From positions 3,368,501-3,432,500 of the forward strand of contig NC_018515.1 in NCBI RefSeq assembly GCF_000231385.2: a stretch of 64,000 nt of DNA, written 5' to 3'. The number at the start of each line of letters is the position of its first letter. Position 1 is the stretch's first letter. The notes beneath the pieces were generated by a model. That model did not search any database, was not told the DNA's origin, and saw only the letters and a program-made list of their open reading frames with translations. The position numbers and the translations under genes were made by a program. This stretch comes from Desulfosporosinus meridiei DSM 13257 (GTDB lineage Bacteria > Bacillota > Desulfitobacteriia > Desulfitobacteriales > Desulfitobacteriaceae). Of this stretch, positions 41,980-50,920 are shown in pieces.

Positions 41980-42767
41980 TTAAGGCTGTTTTTTCTCCGC
42001 TCATCCTCTGGGGTAATTCCCATATACTTCTTGTAAAGCCTGGAGAAATAACTTGGGTTCTGGTACCCTACCCTATAGGCTATATCCGTAATTTTAAAAT
42101 CTGTATTGATTAATAGTTTTCGCGCTTGGGTCAGTCGATAATTAATCAGGTAAATACTAAAGTTTTCGCCGGTTACCTCTTTAAACAAGCGGCTGAAATA
42201 CTCAGGAGACCGATACACCTGGCCGGCAACATCCGCCAGGGAAATGGTTTTGTCGAAATGTTCATGAATATACATTAAAGCCTTTTCAATAAATTGGTTG
42301 TTGGTATCAATATGCTCACCGGAATGCTCTGTCAAAGTTTTTTGGGCCGCACGTTCCAACTGATCCGCAATTCTTGGTCTGTCATATTGGGTATAACGCT
42401 CCTCTTCAATTTTTACCAGTATTTCAATTAATTCCGAGCTTCTTAATTCAGACTTTAAGATGTATTCCTTTGCACCGCAGGTAATTGCTTGTTTAGCGTA
42501 GGAAAAATCAGCGTAATTTGTCAAGATAACAAATTCCGTCTGAGGCAGTACTTTCTTAATATTTTTCATCGCCGTAATTCCATCCATTTTCGGCATCCTG
42601 ATATCCATAATCACCACATCAGGCTTCTCTTGCACCGCCAGCTCTTGGGCCTGCAAACCATCAGAAGCGATTCCAACTATCTTTAACTTGGTATTTTTAT
42701 CTTTCAGACAATAGTTCAACCACTCCCGAATGGGCAGTTCATCATCTGCAATGACAATTCTTAACAT
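41970..42767 (-). CDS. Response regulator with AraC-type DNA-binding domain (YesN-like)
   Basis: 265 residues. Receiver domain 1-120 with acidic pocket ADDE and phospho-acceptor Asp55 in VVIMDIRMP; Thr and Lys of the active site follow in VILTNYADFSY and KEYILKSE. A C-terminal AraC pair of helix-turn-helix motifs (about 160-258): TISLADVAGQVYRSPEYFSR and FKITDIAYRVGYQNPSYFSR. The layout is that of YesN-like regulators that control sugar or nucleoside uptake. AGGAGG precedes the ATG, eight bases after the kinase stop. The transporter operon downstream is the likely target. Confidence 0.93.
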   Translation of the reverse strand: MLRIVIADDELPIREWLNYCLKDKNTKLKIVGIASDGLQAQELAVQEKPDVVIMDIRMPKMDGITAMKNIKKVLPQTEFVILTNYADFSYAKQAITCGAKEYILKSELRSSELIEILVKIEEERYTQYDRPRIADQLERAAQKTLTEHSGEHIDTNNQFIEKALMYIHEHFDKTISLADVAGQVYRSPEYFSRLFKEVTGENFSIYLINYRLTQARKLLINTDFKITDIAYRVGYQNPSYFSRLYKKYMGITPEDERRKNSLKAK

Positions 42768-42775
42768 AGTTCCTC

Positions 42776-44494
42776 CTAAGCATAGTGTAATTTAAGAATC
42801 ACTTTAGTTCCTTCCGGTTCATTCTGTTCAATGGTCAGACCGTAGGCACCTCCGTAAAGAATTCTAATTCGTTCATGCACATTTAAAATTCCTACTCTGC
42901 TCATCTGAACCTCTTTATTAAAGATCTCGGTAATTTTCTCCTGGCTCATGCCGATTCCGTTGTCGGAAATCTTGATATATAAATCATCATCTGCCAATTC
43001 AGCTTCCACCTTAATCACAATCAATCGATTGACCTGCAAGCCGTAAAAAATAGCGTTTTCAATAATTGGCTGCAGGATAAAGGAGGGGATCTGAGCATTT
43101 AAGGTGTTTTCAGCCAGTAAAAATTCCACGAGAAAGGCGTTGGCATACCTCATCTTTTGCAGAACTACATAGTCCTCCAGGTGCTTAACCTCATCTCTTA
43201 ACAGGACGAATTCATCTCCGCGGGACAGTACCCTGCGCAACAGCTTAGAAAAATGATAAAGCATCTCCTCAGCTTCTTTGTTTTTCCCCATTTCCACATA
43301 AAAACGAATGGAGCTTAAGGTGTTATAGATAAAATGGGGGTTAATTTGAGCTCGCAAAAAATCAAGCTCCAGCAAACGTTTTTGTCGTTCATTGTTGATG
43401 TTTTCTTTAAGCAAAAAATTCACCCGCTGAATCAGTTCATTAAAGGAAATGGAGATTTCCGAAAACTCCTTATAAGTACTATCCTGAATTTGAATGGAAA
43501 GATTACCATCATTGAATTCAGTCATTTTGTTCCTGAGTAAACTTAAGGGTTCTGCAATCTTTCTTGCCACAACGCATAGTACCACACCCGTCAGTAAAGT
43601 GCATAAAATCCCAAAGGCAATTAAAAACAGCTCAATTTTTTTGAGAGGCAGCAAGGCACTTGCTAAAGAAACCGACTCCACAAGGTACCAGCCGCAACCG
43701 CTGATCGGTTGAGAAATAAAGAGCTTATCATCTTGCAAATAATAGTTATTCAGCTTGTTTTTGCTATTAGCTTCCACAAAGCTATTCAGCTTTTCAGTGA
43801 TTTTATCTTTATCCTGGTGAGAAATGATCAGCCCATCCTGATCAACGATAAAGAAATCTTTTTCTTCATTGGTCAAGCGAATATAATTATCACCCAGTAG
43901 TTTTTCATTGACATTTAACAAGAGCACCCCATAGTCTTGTTTGGAAATATAGTCTTCAACTTTTCTGGCTACCTGGAAATAATAATTATATCCTCCTGTG
44001 GAGGTAAAGTAAGACTTGATGGGGAAAATTTCAATACCCTGGCCATTTTCCAGAGCTTTGTCAAAGGCTGCTAAGTCAGCCTCCTGATTGGAGGACATGG
44101 AATAGGAGGTGGAATAGGTATTGCCGCGCTTATCAATCAAATGGGCGTCGATGAGCATGGCCGTACTTCGATAAGACCAGATGTAACCCGACATAATTCC
44201 TTCAATTTTCAGAAGCTGTTCCTTGTTGGCACTCTCTCCACCTGAGCCTTTTTTCAGGGATTCAATAATACTTGTATCATAGGCAATGCGGCTGGCCAGA
44301 ACTTCAACATCCTTTAATTCCTGGTTGATCCTGATGGCAATCTGCTGAAGCATATTAGTGTTCAGCTGAATCACCTCTTTGAGAATAACTGATTCCGCAT
44401 ATTTATAAGTCGAATACGCCAAAAAGGCAATGAGGCATTGGAGAATGATAAACAGCATAATGAATAACTGCAGAATTAAACTTCTTTTTTTCAT
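42776..44494 (-). CDS. Membrane sensor histidine kinase (YesM-like)
   Basis: About 572 residues. Two membrane helices (about 10-30 and 290-310) bracket an extracellular sensing domain of dCache type; a HAMP segment follows (LLRNKMTEFNDGNLSIQIQD). The kinase core is of the HisKA_7TM/YesM type: INPHFIYNTLSSIRFYVEMG with the phospho-His near residue 385, then HATPase with IIENAIFYGL and ISDNGIGMS. The first six bases of the longest frame are left out because GAAGGA fits the ATG at 44494. It pairs with the adjacent AraC-type response regulator and probably senses the ligand imported by the BMP system. Confidence 0.92.
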   Translation of the reverse strand: MKKRSLILQLFIMLFIILQCLIAFLAYSTYKYAESVILKEVIQLNTNMLQQIAIRINQELKDVEVLASRIAYDTSIIESLKKGSGGESANKEQLLKIEGIMSGYIWSYRSTAMLIDAHLIDKRGNTYSTSYSMSSNQEADLAAFDKALENGQGIEIFPIKSYFTSTGGYNYYFQVARKVEDYISKQDYGVLLLNVNEKLLGDNYIRLTNEEKDFFIVDQDGLIISHQDKDKITEKLNSFVEANSKNKLNNYYLQDDKLFISQPISGCGWYLVESVSLASALLPLKKIELFLIAFGILCTLLTGVVLCVVARKIAEPLSLLRNKMTEFNDGNLSIQIQDSTYKEFSEISISFNELIQRVNFLLKENINNERQKRLLELDFLRAQINPHFIYNTLSSIRFYVEMGKNKEAEEMLYHFSKLLRRVLSRGDEFVLLRDEVKHLEDYVVLQKMRYANAFLVEFLLAENTLNAQIPSFILQPIIENAIFYGLQVNRLIVIKVEAELADDDLYIKISDNGIGMSQEKITEIFNKEVQMSRVGILNVHERIRILYGGAYGLTIEQNEPEGTKVILKLHYA

Positions 44495-44874
44495 TTGCAA
44501 TTTTCCTTCAATCTGGGATTCTTTGCCGAGGCTACTTAAGAAATAAATTCGACAAGGCTTGGAATTACCCTTCCACCCTTGTTAAAGTGCAGCAACTATT
44601 TAGGGCTTATAATCTAAGCGACATTTTGCTTTAGCGACTAGGGTAATTCCCATAAAAATATGACGCCCCCAAAGTATTTTGGCGACGTCATATTTTTATG
44701 GGAACCGGGAAAACGAGTACAAAGGCAAATTTAAGTTAAGATCGTCAGGCCGCTTTCGTAAATAGGTGGGGCAATAACCTCAAAGACGCATACTGCCTTT
44801 AAGATTGCACCAAAGTATGCATGAAAAAGGCACCCAATCAACTGATCGGCGCCCTTAGTTTTTCTAACGGCTTA
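44495..44874. other. Intergenic region upstream of the two-component system
   Basis: Contains a candidate regulator site (44615-44630) and a 19-bp perfect inverted repeat, TTCCCATAAAAATATGACG (44647-44665) with its complement at 44686-44704, probably the terminator of the methyltransferase gene. A second imperfect hairpin (AAGGCACC/GGCGCCCTT, about 44827-44857) lies just after that gene. No reading frame. Confidence 0.5.
44647..44704. terminator. 19-bp perfect inverted repeat after the methyltransferase gene
   Basis: Arms at 44647-44665 and 44686-44704 pair fully, with a 20-base loop that can itself form a CGCC/GGCG stem. T-runs are within the arms rather than after them, so terminator function is likely but not certain. 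Confidence 0.55.
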
Positions 44875-45612
44875 TTAGACTCTTTTAATAGCTCCAAAAG
44901 CTGCAAAACATGAATTCTTGTGTAACAGTTCAACGTGGTCAAATCCAACTTTTCGAAGCAAGTCCAATTGATATGTGACGGAACGAGGCGAATCCTCTTT
45001 GTCAGTGTAGGAAAATACGTTGTTTTTATACTCCTCTCCGCCAATTGAGCACAAATATGCTCCATATCTATCCCACATCATCTTTTGAACTTGCTTGGTT
45101 TCATGGGATACTAAATCCGTAATCCAAACACTTCCGCCTGGTGCTGTCAATCTATAAATCTTGTGGAACACATTTTCCCAGTCTTGATCATCTCGCAGGT
45201 GATGTAAGACGGCAGCAGCCAGGATAATATCGTACCTTTGGTCCGGTAAATCGAGCATGCGGAAATCACCTTGAAAAGTTCTGATTTCACCCGAATTGGC
45301 CGCCGCAATCCTAGTATGTGCCCTGTCGAGCATAGGTTGACTTAAGTCAACAAGGTCACAATCAAAGGGACTGGCATACTGAAGAAGTTTCAAAGTGTTG
45401 TTGCCGGCTCCACAGCCTATATCCAGGACTCTTTTGATGTCTGTAGTACTTGATACCGCAGCTTGGGTAATTAACTCCATAGCAAGCGGAGCATCGACTG
45501 TGGAAACCTGCCCAGTATCAAGACTTGAGAAACGATCAACATCGTTGTCAAATCGCTTCCTGATGTCTTCTACAGTTGACTTGTCTTGGAAATGTGTTTT
45601 CATATTACTCAA
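44875..45612 (-). CDS. Class I SAM-dependent methyltransferase
   Basis: About 245 residues. A Rossmann methyltransferase: motif I VLDIGCGAGNNTLKLL, motif II region DCDLVDLSQPMLDRA, motif IV YDIILAAAVLHHLRDD, motif VI APGGSVWITDL. It fits the Methyltransf_25/UbiE-like group. The substrate is unknown. The longest frame starts at an ATG at 45633 without a ribosome site; AAGGGTGG fits a TTG at 45612, and an ATG at 45603 is also possible. It lies alone between the transporter regulators and the hydrogenase operon, so context does not reveal its role. Confidence 0.8.
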   Translation of the reverse strand: MSNMKTHFQDKSTVEDIRKRFDNDVDRFSSLDTGQVSTVDAPLAMELITQAAVSSTTDIKRVLDIGCGAGNNTLKLLQYASPFDCDLVDLSQPMLDRAHTRIAAANSGEIRTFQGDFRMLDLPDQRYDIILAAAVLHHLRDDQDWENVFHKIYRLTAPGGSVWITDLVSHETKQVQKMMWDRYGAYLCSIGGEEYKNNVFSYTDKEDSPRSVTYQLDLLRKVGFDHVELLHKNSCFAAFGAIKRV

Positions 45613-45938
45613 GTACAATGCCACCCTTTTCATTTAAACCATTTTACTTCATTATCTAACATAATTAATATTCATTCCCCAGCTTCACGATACTATTGAC
45701 TGTAGGTAAGATAATCTGCATAGGTATGTTTTTTATCACTACTATGAGGAAATATTGACATTAAAACTCGCCCCCATAATATCAGCTATTCGATTATCTA
45801 AGCTTAATTTTGGCCTCGCCCTATTACCATATTATAACACATCATCAGTGGGGCCTCAAAGAGCAGTCTTGAGTTCACTATGATCCAAAATTCCCCTATG
45901 CTCTAATTACACCATAATATGGCGAATTCGTATTTAGA
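45613..45938. other. Gap holding a duplicated 5' piece of the Uma2 locus
   Basis: Most of this stretch (45704-45863) matches the start and upstream region of the Uma2 gene at 22799-22946. The rest is AT-rich with no reading frame. Confidence 0.6.
45704..45761 (-). pseudogene. 19-codon 5' relic of a second Uma2 gene
   Basis: ATG at 45761 opens MSIFPHSSDKKHTYADYLT, nearly identical to the start of the Uma2 protein at 22855 (one Tyr-to-His change), then the match ends abruptly. Upstream, the non-coding match continues to about 45863 with scattered changes (shared CATATTATAACACATCATC). The rest of the gene has been deleted. Confidence 0.75.
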
Positions 45939-46637
45939 TTACTCTTTCAGAAGCCTCTCTTGTGTCTCTTCTTCCAGAGCATCAGAGCATATCATAAATT
46001 TGTAGCCGCTAACCATTGCCGATATCGTACCGTCATCATCTAAGAGCTCTTGGCGGATGACCATATAAAGGTGGCTCAATAAGAAAATAGCATATCCCCA
46101 GGCGACAAGGTGGTGCAGATTACGAACCTGATACTCGCCTCGAAAATTTACAACAACCCAGCCAAACAGAGTTTGCACGATTCCATTCGGGTTACTGCCT
46201 CCGCGCATAGCAAAGCCCGTGAGGATCATAAAAAGACTGGAAATCCAAATGAAGATGAGATACATAAGTTGAGCCAGGGCATTATGACCCACTTTGACTG
46301 TATGTTCCGGTGCCAGAAATGTATAGTACTTAAAGGTGGCCACAACATCTTGCCAAAAATCCTTCTTCCAAAATCGGAATTTTGAGTACTCATTTCCTAC
46401 CCAATACCAATACAGCCGAAATAACATATTGGCGGTGAAAACATAGGCGAATATGCCATGCCAGTAACGTACATTTCCTACAAAAAAATTCCGAACCGCC
46501 TCACCTGGTGACACAAAAATAGGGTGTCCGATATACATTCCAGTCAGAAATAAGACTGTGATAGCCACAGCGTTAACCCAATGAAAAAACCGGATTGGGA
46601 ATTGCCAGACATATACTTGACGCCTAAGCAGACCCAT
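45939..46637 (-). CDS. NiFe hydrogenase cytochrome b subunit
   Basis: 232 residues with four to five helices of the HyaC/HupC family: VWQFPIRFFHWVNAVAITVL with a heme-ligand His, GHPIFVSPGEAVRNFFVGNV, RYWHGIFAYVFTANMLFRLY and HHLVAWGYAIFLLSHLYMVI. It anchors the hydrogenase to the membrane and moves electrons from the small subunit to the quinone pool. Third gene of the operon, 18 bases after the large subunit. AAGGAGGAG precedes the ATG. Confidence 0.9.
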   Translation of the reverse strand: MGLLRRQVYVWQFPIRFFHWVNAVAITVLFLTGMYIGHPIFVSPGEAVRNFFVGNVRYWHGIFAYVFTANMLFRLYWYWVGNEYSKFRFWKKDFWQDVVATFKYYTFLAPEHTVKVGHNALAQLMYLIFIWISSLFMILTGFAMRGGSNPNGIVQTLFGWVVVNFRGEYQVRNLHHLVAWGYAIFLLSHLYMVIRQELLDDDGTISAMVSGYKFMICSDALEEETQERLLKE

Positions 46638-46655
46638 CTTTAAACTCCTCCTTTC

Positions 46656-48365
46656 TTAAAGTACCCTGACCTTGAGAATTTCCTCTCCTTGAGGTGTTAA
46701 TAAATGGGTAGCACACGCTAAACAGGGATCAAAAGAATGAATAGTGCGGAGCAGTTCCAAAGGCTGGTCTTCGTTCACTATAGGGGTGTCCAGTAAAGAG
46801 GATTCGTAAGGGCCTTTCTGACCAGAGTCATCTCGTGGGGAAGCATTCCAAGTCGTTGGAACCACGGCTTGATAGGCACTGACCTTGCCATTGTTTATCT
46901 TAACCCAGTGTCCTAAGGCTCCCCTGGGTGCCTCTGCAAAGCCAACGCCCTGGGCTTGAGCAGGCCATTTCTCCGGCTCCCATTTTTCTCCGTTAAAGGT
47001 CTGACTGTCCCCTGCTTTAATATTAGCCACTAAATTCGAATAAAATCCGGCTAATTGATTTACTAAGTATTTTGATTCTAAGGCCCGGGCTAGAGTTCGC
47101 CCCAAGGTTGAGAACAGAGCTGTCAACGGGAGATCCAAACGATGAAGGGCATCATCTACCAGCCCTTTAATCTCTTTGTTTCCTCTGGCATAGGCAATTA
47201 CGAATCGTGCTAAAGGACCAACTTCCATTGCCTGCCCTTGCCAACGTGGTTCCTTGATCCAACTGTACCCCTTTTTCTCATCGACATTAGTATAAGGTGG
47301 CCTCGGTCCATCATAAGCGGCTTCCGTCTTTCCCTGCCAGGGATGTAATCCCACTTTAGGATCGTCGTAACGATACCAGGAATGAGAGACAAATTCTTGG
47401 ATTTGCTTGGGGTCTTTGAGATCGATGTCGTGCACCTTGCTGAGGTCTCGGTTTAATATAACTCCACTGGGAAACAAGAAGCTTTCCGGTTCACGGATAT
47501 CACCGGTTGGTATTCCTCCATAAGCCAGGTAATTTCCGCCTCCCCCACCATAAAGATCCTGCTTGTAAAAACTAGCAATGGCCAAAATATCCGGAATAAG
47601 CACCTGATCCACAAAGACTTGAGCCTCATCGATCTTGGTCTTCACCAAATTCAAGCGTTCCGTATTAATCACACTATTGTCATCCATGTTTAGGGTACTG
47701 GCCATCCCCCCTACTAAATAGTTGGGATGAGGATTTTTTCCACCGAAGATAGTATGAATCTTAGCCACTTCTTTCTGCCAGGTTAAAGCTTCGATATAAT
47801 GAGCAACCCCCATCAAATTAGCCTCGGTCGGTAAGCGATAGGCAGGATGTCCCCAATAGGCATTGGCAAAAATCCCAAGTTGACCGCTTTCCACTAAGGT
47901 TTTTACTTTCTTTTGCACATCTCGGAAATAGCCATCCGAGGAGTTGGGCCAATTAGAGATGGATCGGGCCAGAGCACTTGTTTGAACCGGGTCAGCCTTA
48001 AGGGCACTTAGAACGTCGATCCAGTCAAAACCATGCAAATGATAAAAATGAATCACGTGATCTTGGACAAACTGAGTTGCGGTCATAATATTGCGAATAT
48101 AATTAGCATTTTTAGGAATACGAATATCCAACGCGTCTTCAACCGCACGAATCGATGTTAAAGCATGAATATGCGTACATACACCACAGATCCTTTGGAC
48201 AAAGGCCCATACATCGCGAGGATCCCTGTTTTCAACTATTTTTTCAATTCCTCTAAATACAGTCCCGGTACTAATCGCATCAATGATGCGATTTCCCTCT
48301 ACTACTGCCTCAATACGCAAATGTCCTTCTATTCGGGTAATAGGGTCAATTACGATTCTTGTCAT
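46656..48365 (-). CDS. NiFe hydrogenase large subunit
   Basis: 569 residues. Begins MTRIVIDPITRIEGHLRIEA; nickel ligands are in RICGVCTHIH (N-terminal) and FDPCLACATH (C-terminal). Fifteen residues follow the His, the extension removed by a maturation protease after metal insertion. It is a group 1 membrane-bound uptake type by sequence and by its TAT-exported partner. The longest frame starts 27 bases earlier, but AAAGGAA fits the ATG at 48365; it overlaps the small-subunit gene by 20 bases. No hyp or protease gene lies in the window, so maturation factors are elsewhere. Confidence 0.96.
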   Translation of the reverse strand: MTRIVIDPITRIEGHLRIEAVVEGNRIIDAISTGTVFRGIEKIVENRDPRDVWAFVQRICGVCTHIHALTSIRAVEDALDIRIPKNANYIRNIMTATQFVQDHVIHFYHLHGFDWIDVLSALKADPVQTSALARSISNWPNSSDGYFRDVQKKVKTLVESGQLGIFANAYWGHPAYRLPTEANLMGVAHYIEALTWQKEVAKIHTIFGGKNPHPNYLVGGMASTLNMDDNSVINTERLNLVKTKIDEAQVFVDQVLIPDILAIASFYKQDLYGGGGGNYLAYGGIPTGDIREPESFLFPSGVILNRDLSKVHDIDLKDPKQIQEFVSHSWYRYDDPKVGLHPWQGKTEAAYDGPRPPYTNVDEKKGYSWIKEPRWQGQAMEVGPLARFVIAYARGNKEIKGLVDDALHRLDLPLTALFSTLGRTLARALESKYLVNQLAGFYSNLVANIKAGDSQTFNGEKWEPEKWPAQAQGVGFAEAPRGALGHWVKINNGKVSAYQAVVPTTWNASPRDDSGQKGPYESSLLDTPIVNEDQPLELLRTIHSFDPCLACATHLLTPQGEEILKVRVL

Positions 48366-49446
48366 GGTTTGATTCCTTTCCGTTCTTTTCACGGTTTTTC
48401 ACAACCGCCGTCATTCCCGCGTGGGCTGCGACTGCGATTCCTGTAAGTCCCAAAACCCCTGCTCCTATGGTATCTGCATCTTTGCCAATGGCATTGTTGG
48501 GAATCATTGCTAAGCGTGTATAGAAGGGAGTATTATCGAAATAATTGTTTTCCGAACAGCCGATACAAGGATGACCTGATTTAATGGGGTAACTCACCCC
48601 GTCATTCCATTCTGTAATAGCACAAGCATTATAGGTCGTTGGACCTTTACATCCAACCTTATACAGACACCATCCTTGTTTTGCTCCGGCGTCATCGAAG
48701 CTCTCCACAAACTGACCGGCGTCAAAGAACGCCCGTCGTACACAATTATCATGAACACGATGTTGATAGAATGCCTTCGGCCTCCCCAGGTTTGTCAGCT
48801 CCGGTATTTTTCCATAAGTAAGATAGTGAACAATCGTCCCTGTAATTACTTCAGCAATGGGAGGACACCCCGGCACATCAATAACCGGTTTGTTTTTGAC
48901 AACCTTCCGAATCGGAACAGCTTGGGTGGGATTAGGATAAGCCCCTTGTACACAAGCATTTGTGGCACATGATCCATAGGCAATGACTGCAGCGGCACCA
49001 TTCGCGACCTCTTTTAAAAGCTCTGTCGATGACTTACCGCCAATAGTACAATATACTCCGCCATCACCTAGGGTTGCGCTTCCTTCTACTATTAATAAGT
49101 ACGCTCCGGGATAATCCTTCATCGTCTTTAAGCGGATCTCTTCAGCTTGTTTTCCTGCGGCCGCTTGTAACGGCTCCATGTAGTCCAACGAAATCATATT
49201 AAAAATCAGATCTGCGATAAGCGGATGGGCAGAGCGCAACAAGGATTCCGTGCAACACGTGCATTCCTGTAAATTAAGGTAAATCACGGGTAAACGCGGT
49301 TTAGTCTCCAGGGCCTGGACAATCTTTGGAAACTCGGCGGCATCCAGCCCCAACATAGCACCTGTTAAGGCGCAGAATTTGAGAAAGTCCCTGCGCGTTA
49401 CTCCTCGGCGACGAGCCAACTGATAATAACTCTCGGATTCTGACAA
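48346..49446 (-). CDS. NiFe hydrogenase small subunit, TAT-exported
   Basis: 366 residues. A twin-arginine signal, VTRRDFLKFCALTGAMLGLD, directs export with the large subunit. The proximal cluster ligands are in ECTCCTESLLR and further Cys in GSCATNACV and DVPGCPP; the distal and medial cluster region is VHDNCVRRAFF, CLYKVGCKGPTTYNACAITE and HPCIGCSENNYFD. A C-terminal hydrophobic helix (GVLGLTGIAVAAHAGMTAVV) anchors it. It carries electrons from the NiFe site to the cytochrome b subunit on the outer face of the membrane. First gene of the operon. Confidence 0.96.
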   Translation of the reverse strand: MSESESYYQLARRRGVTRRDFLKFCALTGAMLGLDAAEFPKIVQALETKPRLPVIYLNLQECTCCTESLLRSAHPLIADLIFNMISLDYMEPLQAAAGKQAEEIRLKTMKDYPGAYLLIVEGSATLGDGGVYCTIGGKSSTELLKEVANGAAAVIAYGSCATNACVQGAYPNPTQAVPIRKVVKNKPVIDVPGCPPIAEVITGTIVHYLTYGKIPELTNLGRPKAFYQHRVHDNCVRRAFFDAGQFVESFDDAGAKQGWCLYKVGCKGPTTYNACAITEWNDGVSYPIKSGHPCIGCSENNYFDNTPFYTRLAMIPNNAIGKDADTIGAGVLGLTGIAVAAHAGMTAVVKNREKNGKESNHDKNRN

Positions 49447-49597
49447 TCTTAACCCTCCCTCATTCTTGGGTTGTTCCTAATCAAAACGAATTCATAGTTA
49501 TTCTTCGAAATTTGATGGTCAATTATTCCAAACAGCAAATTCAGTTCCTTCGGAATCATCCCCCTGGAATCTCAAAGGCTTTCTGGACAATGAAATG

Positions 49598-49628
49598 GAG
49601 GATATCTCAATCTATATGAGACATCCTC
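49598..49628 (-). terminator. Hairpin overlapping the end of the xanthine dehydrogenase relic
   Basis: GAGGATATCTCA (49598-49609) pairs with TGAGACATCCTC (49617-49628) with one mismatch. It spans the stop codon of the relic ORF, so the deletion that shaped the relic probably ended at or near the original terminator. Confidence 0.5.
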
Positions 49629-50187
49629 TGATGGGCCTCGCTGCTGTATACACCAGTGTTCTTTGGACAGCATCAATATCCATCCCGGTAATTTCTCCGT
49701 CTTTCACGGCAACTTTATAGGTGCAAATGGAGGGATGACGTTTGGAAGTAAACTCCATGTCTTCCCGCCGCTCAAAGATCACCTTCACCGGCTTGTTGGC
49801 CTTTTTGGCTGCAACTGCGGTTTGACAAGCAAGAATGGAAGGGAAGGCTTCCTTACCGCCAAGGTCCCCGCCGGTGACATCCTGGATAACCTGAACGTCC
49901 TTCTTCTCATAACCCAGAGCCTTAGCCACTGCACCATGGACATAATAGGGACACTGCAAATCACTCAAGCCTTCAACGGTGAGAATCCGTTTTCCTACGA
50001 ACTTCGATACTTTCTGCACGCAAGCCTTAAGCGCTTTGCCATCCACTAAAACCATACATGTCCCGCAGGCCCCTTCACTGCAGCCATCTTTTACCGAAGC
50101 AATCCGCAAATCGTCTCTTAAAAAGAGTAATAAACGTTTGTCACTCATAGCAAAGACATCTTCACCATTGATATTTAAGGTAAACAT
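49612..50187 (-). pseudogene. Internally deleted molybdenum xanthine dehydrogenase-like gene
   Basis: 191 codons join two distant parts of one enzyme. Residues 1-78 are the [2Fe-2S] domain (CSEGACGTCMVLVDG with Cys36, 41, 44, and Cys56). From about 80 the sequence jumps into the molybdopterin domain: YYVHGAVAKALGYEKKDVQV, TGGDLGGKEAFPSILACQTA, KPVKVIFERREDMEFTSKRH, ending soon after. The family (selenium-dependent xanthine dehydrogenase and relatives) is about 850 residues, so roughly three quarters are missing although the frame is open. It cannot be an active hydroxylase. AGGAGG precedes the ATG but is buried in a long hairpin (50191-50252). Confidence 0.75.
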
Positions 50188-50478
50188 AAATAACCTCCTG
50201 TCTTATAATGATTCAACAGCTGGTGTTATGAATCATTATAAGTAGGAGGTTATACTACATCAAATTCTTTCTCAAAAGCACTTGCTTTATTTGTTTGTAT
50301 TCCACTGATATCAAGGCAAATTTAGCTCTGCCAGCCTTCATCAGTATTCACTGGATTACTCTTACCGTAGCAAGATCAGGCTTGCTGAACGCTTGAGATC
50401 ACCATAATAAAGTACAAAGCAAACTTAGCATAAGCACTAACTGCATCTCCCTTTTCAAGCTTAACAAACCCCTCACAT
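50188..50478. other. Junction between hydrogenase/xanthine dehydrogenase region and prophage
   Basis: After the hairpin (50191-50252) the next 225 bases have no reading frame and no clear repeat or attachment site. The prophage lysis genes begin at 50479. Confidence 0.45.
50191..50252 (-). promoter_or_regulatory. Long hairpin sequestering the ribosome binding site
   Basis: TAACCTCCT (50191-50199) plus CTTATAATGATTCA (50202-50215) are exactly inverted in TGAATCATTATAAG (50229-50242) plus AGGAGGTTA (50244-50252). In minus-strand mRNA the ribosome site AGGAGGTTA, directly before the ATG at 50187, pairs fully with an upstream copy of its complement: 23 base pairs with a small internal loop and 13-base apex. 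Confidence 0.75.
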
Positions 50479-50823
50479 TCATACCTGTTTCGGCTTTTGA
50501 TTCTCGTCAGAATTTTTTATCCCTAATAAGTAATTCTTTGCACTAGCATAAAATATTTTAGCCATATCCGAAAACATTGTATAAGTAATAAACAGCCGCG
50601 CAGTCCTGGGCAGTAACCGGTAACCATAATCAACTACAAAGGAAAACTTTTCATCCCCGTTTTTGAGCACCAGACACTCTGCTTCCTTCTCAGCTCGGAG
50701 CATAAGCGAGAGAATGATCTGTGCAGCCTCAGCCTTCCCTTGAGTTACCAAGAAGGTGATAAAGCCTATAACGAATAGGATTATCCCCCAGTAATTCTGG
50801 AGATACGCTAAAATAACATCCAC
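50479..50823 (-). CDS. Prophage membrane protein, holin-position
   Basis: 114 residues from a GTG start nine bases after GGGAGG. One N-terminal helix (LQNYWGIILFVIGFITFLVT) is followed by a charged, amphipathic region (GKAEAAQIILSLMLRAEKEA). No named family is recognised. Its place directly after the amidase gene, at the end of the tail module, is where PBSX-type phages carry holins, but a single membrane helix and long soluble tail leave this open. Confidence 0.55.
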   Translation of the reverse strand: MDVILAYLQNYWGIILFVIGFITFLVTQGKAEAAQIILSLMLRAEKEAECLVLKNGDEKFSFVVDYGYRLLPRTARLFITYTMFSDMAKIFYASAKNYLLGIKNSDENQKPKQV

Positions 50824-50920
50824 CTCTGTTTTCCTCCCTTTCAAATACAGCTGTAGATAAACTTAAACCTTTTTGCCCATACCCAATCCCCGGAACTGAC
50901 CAATGCCCCTTCAGATTTTC

